Below are positions 61,312 through 64,000 of a stretch of DNA of 64,000 nt, in pieces (positions within the stretch are counted from its first letter, which is position 1; each line of letters begins with the position of its first letter). The stretch lies in the NCBI GenBank assembly GCA_051418055.1, contig JBPRGH010000139.1:1-64000 (forward strand). Reading direction: 5' to 3'. The notes beneath the pieces are model-generated. The model was not told where the DNA came from and did no database searches. It saw nothing but the letters and a program-made list of their open reading frames with translations. The position numbers were made by a program, and so were the translations under genes. This stretch comes from JBPRGH01 sp051418055 (GTDB lineage: Bacteria > Bacteroidota > Bacteroidia > Cytophagales > Cyclobacteriaceae).

Positions 61312-61327
61312 GTAAAGTTTACTTTAC
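61312..61327. promoter_or_regulatory. Perfect inverted repeat, probable operator of the Xre regulator
   Basis: GTAAAGT-TT-ACTTTAC is a perfect 16-bp inverted repeat, 29 bp upstream of the small membrane protein start. An overlapping TTTAC...GTAAA pair starts at 61303. It is likely bound by the Xre-type regulator encoded at the end of this two-gene unit. Confidence 0.55.
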
Positions 61328-61356
61328 TTTTAGGAAATTAAACATTACAAACAATA

Positions 61357-61782
61357 ATGAAAGCAAATTATTTATTTCCACACCGGTTTAAGAAATTTGG
61401 TTGGATATTATTTTTAATCGGACTTGCTCTTGGAATAGCTCATATGGGCTTAAATTTTACTCCCGATTTTTTTAATTATGATTTCACAGCTGAATATAGC
61501 GATGATAATCTGACGGATGAAATAGCAGCAGCAGGAATTATACTAGGCTTAATGCTTGTTGGGTTCAGTAAAGTTAAAATAGAAGATGAGTTTTCACTGA
61601 TGTTAAGGCACGATTCACTAATGTGGAGCATATATATTTATTATGCATTATTAATTATTTCTATTGTATTCATCCATGGACTTGGTTTTTTAGACGTAAT
61701 GGTATATAGTCTCTTTGCACCACTATTAATCTTTGTTATTCGTTTTCACTTTTACCTGTGGCGAAATGAAAAATTATCTTAA
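61357..61782 (+). CDS. Small multi-span membrane protein
   Basis: A 141-residue protein with about four predicted membrane helices (FGWILFLIGLALGIAHMG, EIAAAGIILGLMLVGFS, SIYIYYALLIISIVFIHGLG, VYSLFAPLLIFVIRFHFYLW). No catalytic motif is visible. It overlaps the downstream Xre gene by 17 bp, so the two are translated together. This pairing of a small membrane protein with a short Xre regulator recurs in bacteria and archaea and is thought to sense or be controlled by the regulator, but the function is unknown. Confidence 0.65.
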   Translation: MKANYLFPHRFKKFGWILFLIGLALGIAHMGLNFTPDFFNYDFTAEYSDDNLTDEIAAAGIILGLMLVGFSKVKIEDEFSLMLRHDSLMWSIYIYYALLIISIVFIHGLGFLDVMVYSLFAPLLIFVIRFHFYLWRNEKLS

Positions 61783-61966
61783 AGTAGAACGTGCTAAAAA
61801 CGATCTAACCCAGGAGGACCTGGCTTTAAGGATTGGGGTTTCACGACAGACAATAAATGCTATTGAAAAAGGAAGATTTGTTCCTTCTACTGTTCTTGCG
61901 CTGAAAATAGCACGGGAATTTAATGTTAGTGTCCATGAAGTTTTTGAGCTTGAAAATGAAGATTAA
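61766..61966 (+). CDS. Small Xre-family helix-turn-helix regulator
   Basis: A 66-residue protein from the ATG at 61766 (MKNYLKVERAKNDLTQEDLALRIG). It is nearly all a Cro/CI-type HTH, with the recognition helix VSRQTINAIEKGRFVPSTVLALKIAREF. The short acidic tail (HEVFELENED) matches the small 'YozG-like' group. It overlaps the membrane protein gene upstream by 17 bp. A perfect inverted repeat upstream of the pair (61312-61327) is its probable site, giving autoregulation; inference. Confidence 0.88.
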   Translation: MKNYLKVERAKNDLTQEDLALRIGVSRQTINAIEKGRFVPSTVLALKIAREFNVSVHEVFELENED

Positions 61967-62078
61967 AAAGATTTTTATTGATAAAGAATGGCTGAAAATA
62001 AAGAAATTAACCTGATGTTATAAGTATCAGCCTTAAAATCGGTAATTTCGCATTTTATTATATAATATCAATTTTTAA

Positions 62079-63578
62079 ATGAAGCTTTACGAGAAATACC
62101 CAATTTTCATTCATAACTCATTAAGCGATCAAAAGGAAAAATTCGAACCCATACATCCTGGACGAGTAGGATTGTATGTCTGCGGGCCTACTGTATACAG
62201 CGATGTGCATCTTGGGAATGTCCGTACTTTCCTTCATTTTGATGTTATATACCGATATTTTAAATACCTCGAATATAAAGTTCGATATGTGCGTAATATA
62301 ACCGATGTTGGCCATCTTGAAAGTGATGCCGATGAAGGTGAAGATAAAATAGCCAAAAAAGCCCGCCTCGAGCAGATAGAGCCAATGGAGGTAGTACAGC
62401 AGTACACTAATGGATTTCATGATGTCCTTAATCAATTCAACATACTTCCTGTGAGCATTGAACCAACAGCCACCGGACATATCCTCGAGCAAATTGAAAT
62501 GGTGCAGGAGCTTATCGATAAAGGTTATGCTTATGAGGTGAATGGCTCGGTATATTTTGATGTGAGCAAATACAATGAAAAGCATAACTACGGGAAATTA
62601 TCCCGGCGTAATATAGAAGATATGCGCGAGAGTGGCCGTGCCCTTGACAGCCAGGACGAAAAGGAGGATAAGGTGGATTTTGCTGTCTGGAAAAAAGCCT
62701 CCCCTTCTCATATTATGAGGTGGAACAGTCCATGGGGAGAAGGATTTCCAGGCTGGCATCTGGAATGTACAGTAATGAGCACAAAGTACCTTGGAGATCA
62801 GTTTGATGTTCATGGAGGTGGCCTTGACCTTAAATTCCCCCATCACGAATGTGAGATAGCACAATCTGTCGGCGCCAAAGGCAAAGAGCCGGTAAAATAC
62901 TGGATGCATACAAATATGCTTACCGTTAATGGGCAGAAAATGTCTAAATCTTTAGGGAATTCTTTTTTACCAAGAGAATTAGTTGCCGGAAGCCATGAGC
63001 TGCTTGATAAAGGATACAGTCCAATGGTAGTACGTTTTTTCATGCTCCAGTCGCATTATTCAAGCACACTTGATTTTTCGAATGATGCTTTAAATGCTGC
63101 AGAAAGAGGTTATAAGCGCTTGATGGAAGGATATTCAGCCAGTAAACAAATTACTTATGCTGCAGGTAAAATAGAACCCGAAAAAGAAGAAGAAGCAAAT
63201 AATTGGATCAGCGGCCTGTTTGAAAATATGAGTGATGATTTTAATACTGCAAAAACATTAGCTGTATTATTTGATATCACAAGCTTTATCAATAGCATAA
63301 AAGGTAAAACGCTGGCTCCGGGAATAATTAAAGAGGAAACCTTTAACGAATTAATACTCCGTTACCAGGAATTCATTACTGAAGTTTTAGGACTGGAAGA
63401 AGAATCAGAGCGACATGACGAATTGCTGGATGAAGTAATTAAAGTGCTGATCAAATTACGTGAAGAGGCAAGGCTTCAAAAAAATTATGCCCTGTCTGAC
63501 AAGATCAGGGATGATTTAAAAGAAAGAGGTGTTGTCCTTAAAGACAGCAAAGAAGGCACAGATTACAGCCTGGAATAA
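62079..63578 (+). CDS. cysS: Cysteinyl-tRNA synthetase
   Basis: A 499-residue class I synthetase. GLYVCGPTVYSDVHLGN has the zinc Cys (C35) and the HIGH-like HLGN (44-47); GWHLECT and GGLDLKFPHHECEIAQ are the zinc-site region; KMSKS is at 287-291. The C-terminal helical domain ends LKERGVVLKDSKEGTDYSLE. It charges tRNA-Cys in the cytosol. Length is typical. The yidD gene starts at the next base after its stop, so the two are co-transcribed. Confidence 0.96.
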   Translation: MKLYEKYPIFIHNSLSDQKEKFEPIHPGRVGLYVCGPTVYSDVHLGNVRTFLHFDVIYRYFKYLEYKVRYVRNITDVGHLESDADEGEDKIAKKARLEQIEPMEVVQQYTNGFHDVLNQFNILPVSIEPTATGHILEQIEMVQELIDKGYAYEVNGSVYFDVSKYNEKHNYGKLSRRNIEDMRESGRALDSQDEKEDKVDFAVWKKASPSHIMRWNSPWGEGFPGWHLECTVMSTKYLGDQFDVHGGGLDLKFPHHECEIAQSVGAKGKEPVKYWMHTNMLTVNGQKMSKSLGNSFLPRELVAGSHELLDKGYSPMVVRFFMLQSHYSSTLDFSNDALNAAERGYKRLMEGYSASKQITYAAGKIEPEKEEEANNWISGLFENMSDDFNTAKTLAVLFDITSFINSIKGKTLAPGIIKEETFNELILRYQEFITEVLGLEEESERHDELLDEVIKVLIKLREEARLQKNYALSDKIRDDLKERGVVLKDSKEGTDYSLE

Positions 63579-63806
63579 ATGTGGCTACTGAAGAAGATAC
63601 TAATTTTTCCCATTAAGATCTACCAATGGACATTATCTCCCCTGCTGGGGCAAAACTGCAGGCATATTCCAACCTGTTCACATTATACCGTAAAAGCTAT
63701 TGAGGTCTGGGGTCCTTTTAAAGGGCTTTGGATGGGCCTTAAGAGGATCTCACGCTGCCATCCCTGGGGCACAAGCGGTTATGACCCGGTGCCAGAGAAA
63801 GAATAA
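63579..63806 (+). CDS. yidD: Membrane protein insertion efficiency factor YidD
   Basis: A 75-residue protein with the complete YidD signature: IKIYQWTLSPLLGQNCRHIPTCSHYTVKAIEVWGPFKGLWMGLKRISRCHPWGTSGYDPVPE. The three conserved cysteines are in GQNCRHIPTCSHY and SRCHPW. It is an inner-membrane-associated factor that helps YidC. It directly abuts cysS. Confidence 0.95.
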   Translation: MWLLKKILIFPIKIYQWTLSPLLGQNCRHIPTCSHYTVKAIEVWGPFKGLWMGLKRISRCHPWGTSGYDPVPEKE

Positions 63807-63835
63807 TCCTCGTTTAAAATGAAGATTATTGAGGT

Positions 63836-63925
63836 GGGCGATTGTATCGCCCTGAAAAATTAAAGCTTATTGGTTACAACAGCGTTACAAACGCTGGTCT
63901 CGCACGCCACTCGTTTATAAGCGAG
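63836..63925. repeat. Cluster of three short hairpins after yidD
   Basis: GGGCGAT-tgt-ATCGCCC (63836-63852), CAGCGTT-aca-AACGCTG (63880-63896) and CTCG...CGAG (63910-63925) follow one another. They may be a REP-type repeat cluster or structured 3' RNA. No gene is visible. Confidence 0.5.
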
Positions 63926-63940
63926 GTCGAATGTTCAATA

Positions 63941-63976
63941 AAAAAGCCTGAAAACATTTATTTTTTCAGGCTTTTT
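63941..63976 (+). terminator. Terminator of cysS-yidD
   Basis: AAAAAGCCTGAAAA pairs with TTTTCAGGCTTTTT around an 8-nt loop. The T-run closes the transcript; the symmetry allows bidirectional use. Confidence 0.8.
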
Positions 63977-64000
63977 ATCATTTTTCAATTTCAACTTTAA

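Overview
The window looks like chromosome from a member of Bacteroidota, most likely the Cytophagales. The evidence is AT-rich DNA, promoters with a TAnnTTTG -7 element, SusC-like receptors with an N-terminal carboxypeptidase-regulatory domain, a type IX secretion plug protein, a DUF3276/Pur-alpha protein, a lipidated TamA homologue (TamL), HYC_CC_PP metal proteins and a bacteriophytochrome with its own heme oxygenase. It starts inside the 3' end of an IS3-family element.

Layout. 0.2-5.5 kb: a minus-strand operon encoding a sodium:solute symporter fused to a GNAT acetyltransferase, an M20 amidohydrolase, an alanine racemase and a second PLP racemase; this is the most unusual gene set in the window. 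5.7-10.8 kb: a small outer-membrane protein, a di-heme cytochrome c and a bphO-bphP light-sensing pair. 10.7-12.2 kb: a hairpin-ended element carrying a toxin-antitoxin pair and a broken RAYT transposase, lying between two 161-bp copies of the end of bphP. 12.2-18.9 kb: a sorbosone-dehydrogenase-like lipoprotein, an ABC-F protein and a TonB receptor whose promoter is framed by twin 23-bp palindromes. 19-25.6 kb: surface proteins and an ECF sigma factor module with a matching pair of ECF-type promoters, divergent from the type IX plug gene. 25.7-32 kb: an orphan Cas6 and conserved housekeeping genes (YchF, AI-2E-family permease, DUF3276, DUF58, ferredoxin, LuxC-type reductase). 32-33 kb: a GxxExxY nuclease-like gene between palindromic repeats.

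32.6-48.5 kb is a heavy-metal region, probably copper. A plus-strand CusA-CusC-CusB efflux operon ends in DUF3347 proteins and a 37-residue membrane peptide. A separate minus-strand set encodes an HMA chaperone, a TonB receptor and a second HYC_CC_PP protein. Between them lie gamma-glutamyltransferase and a MacB/FtsX-type permease; the permease has a sigma-54-like promoter and paired upstream palindromes.

48.8-63.8 kb is mostly core: an oxidoreductase, a methyltransferase, DnaB, a cluster of DnaA-box-like sites, Mpl, an exonuclease, an HTTM protein, MurB, a TrmH-family methyltransferase, TamL, a LysM-containing DUF1571 protein, a small membrane protein with an Xre regulator, CysS and YidD.

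No rRNA, tRNA or CRISPR array was recognised. Dispersed 7-bp-period repeats sit in at least four intergenic gaps. All functional calls come from reading motifs and gene context; no database search was run.
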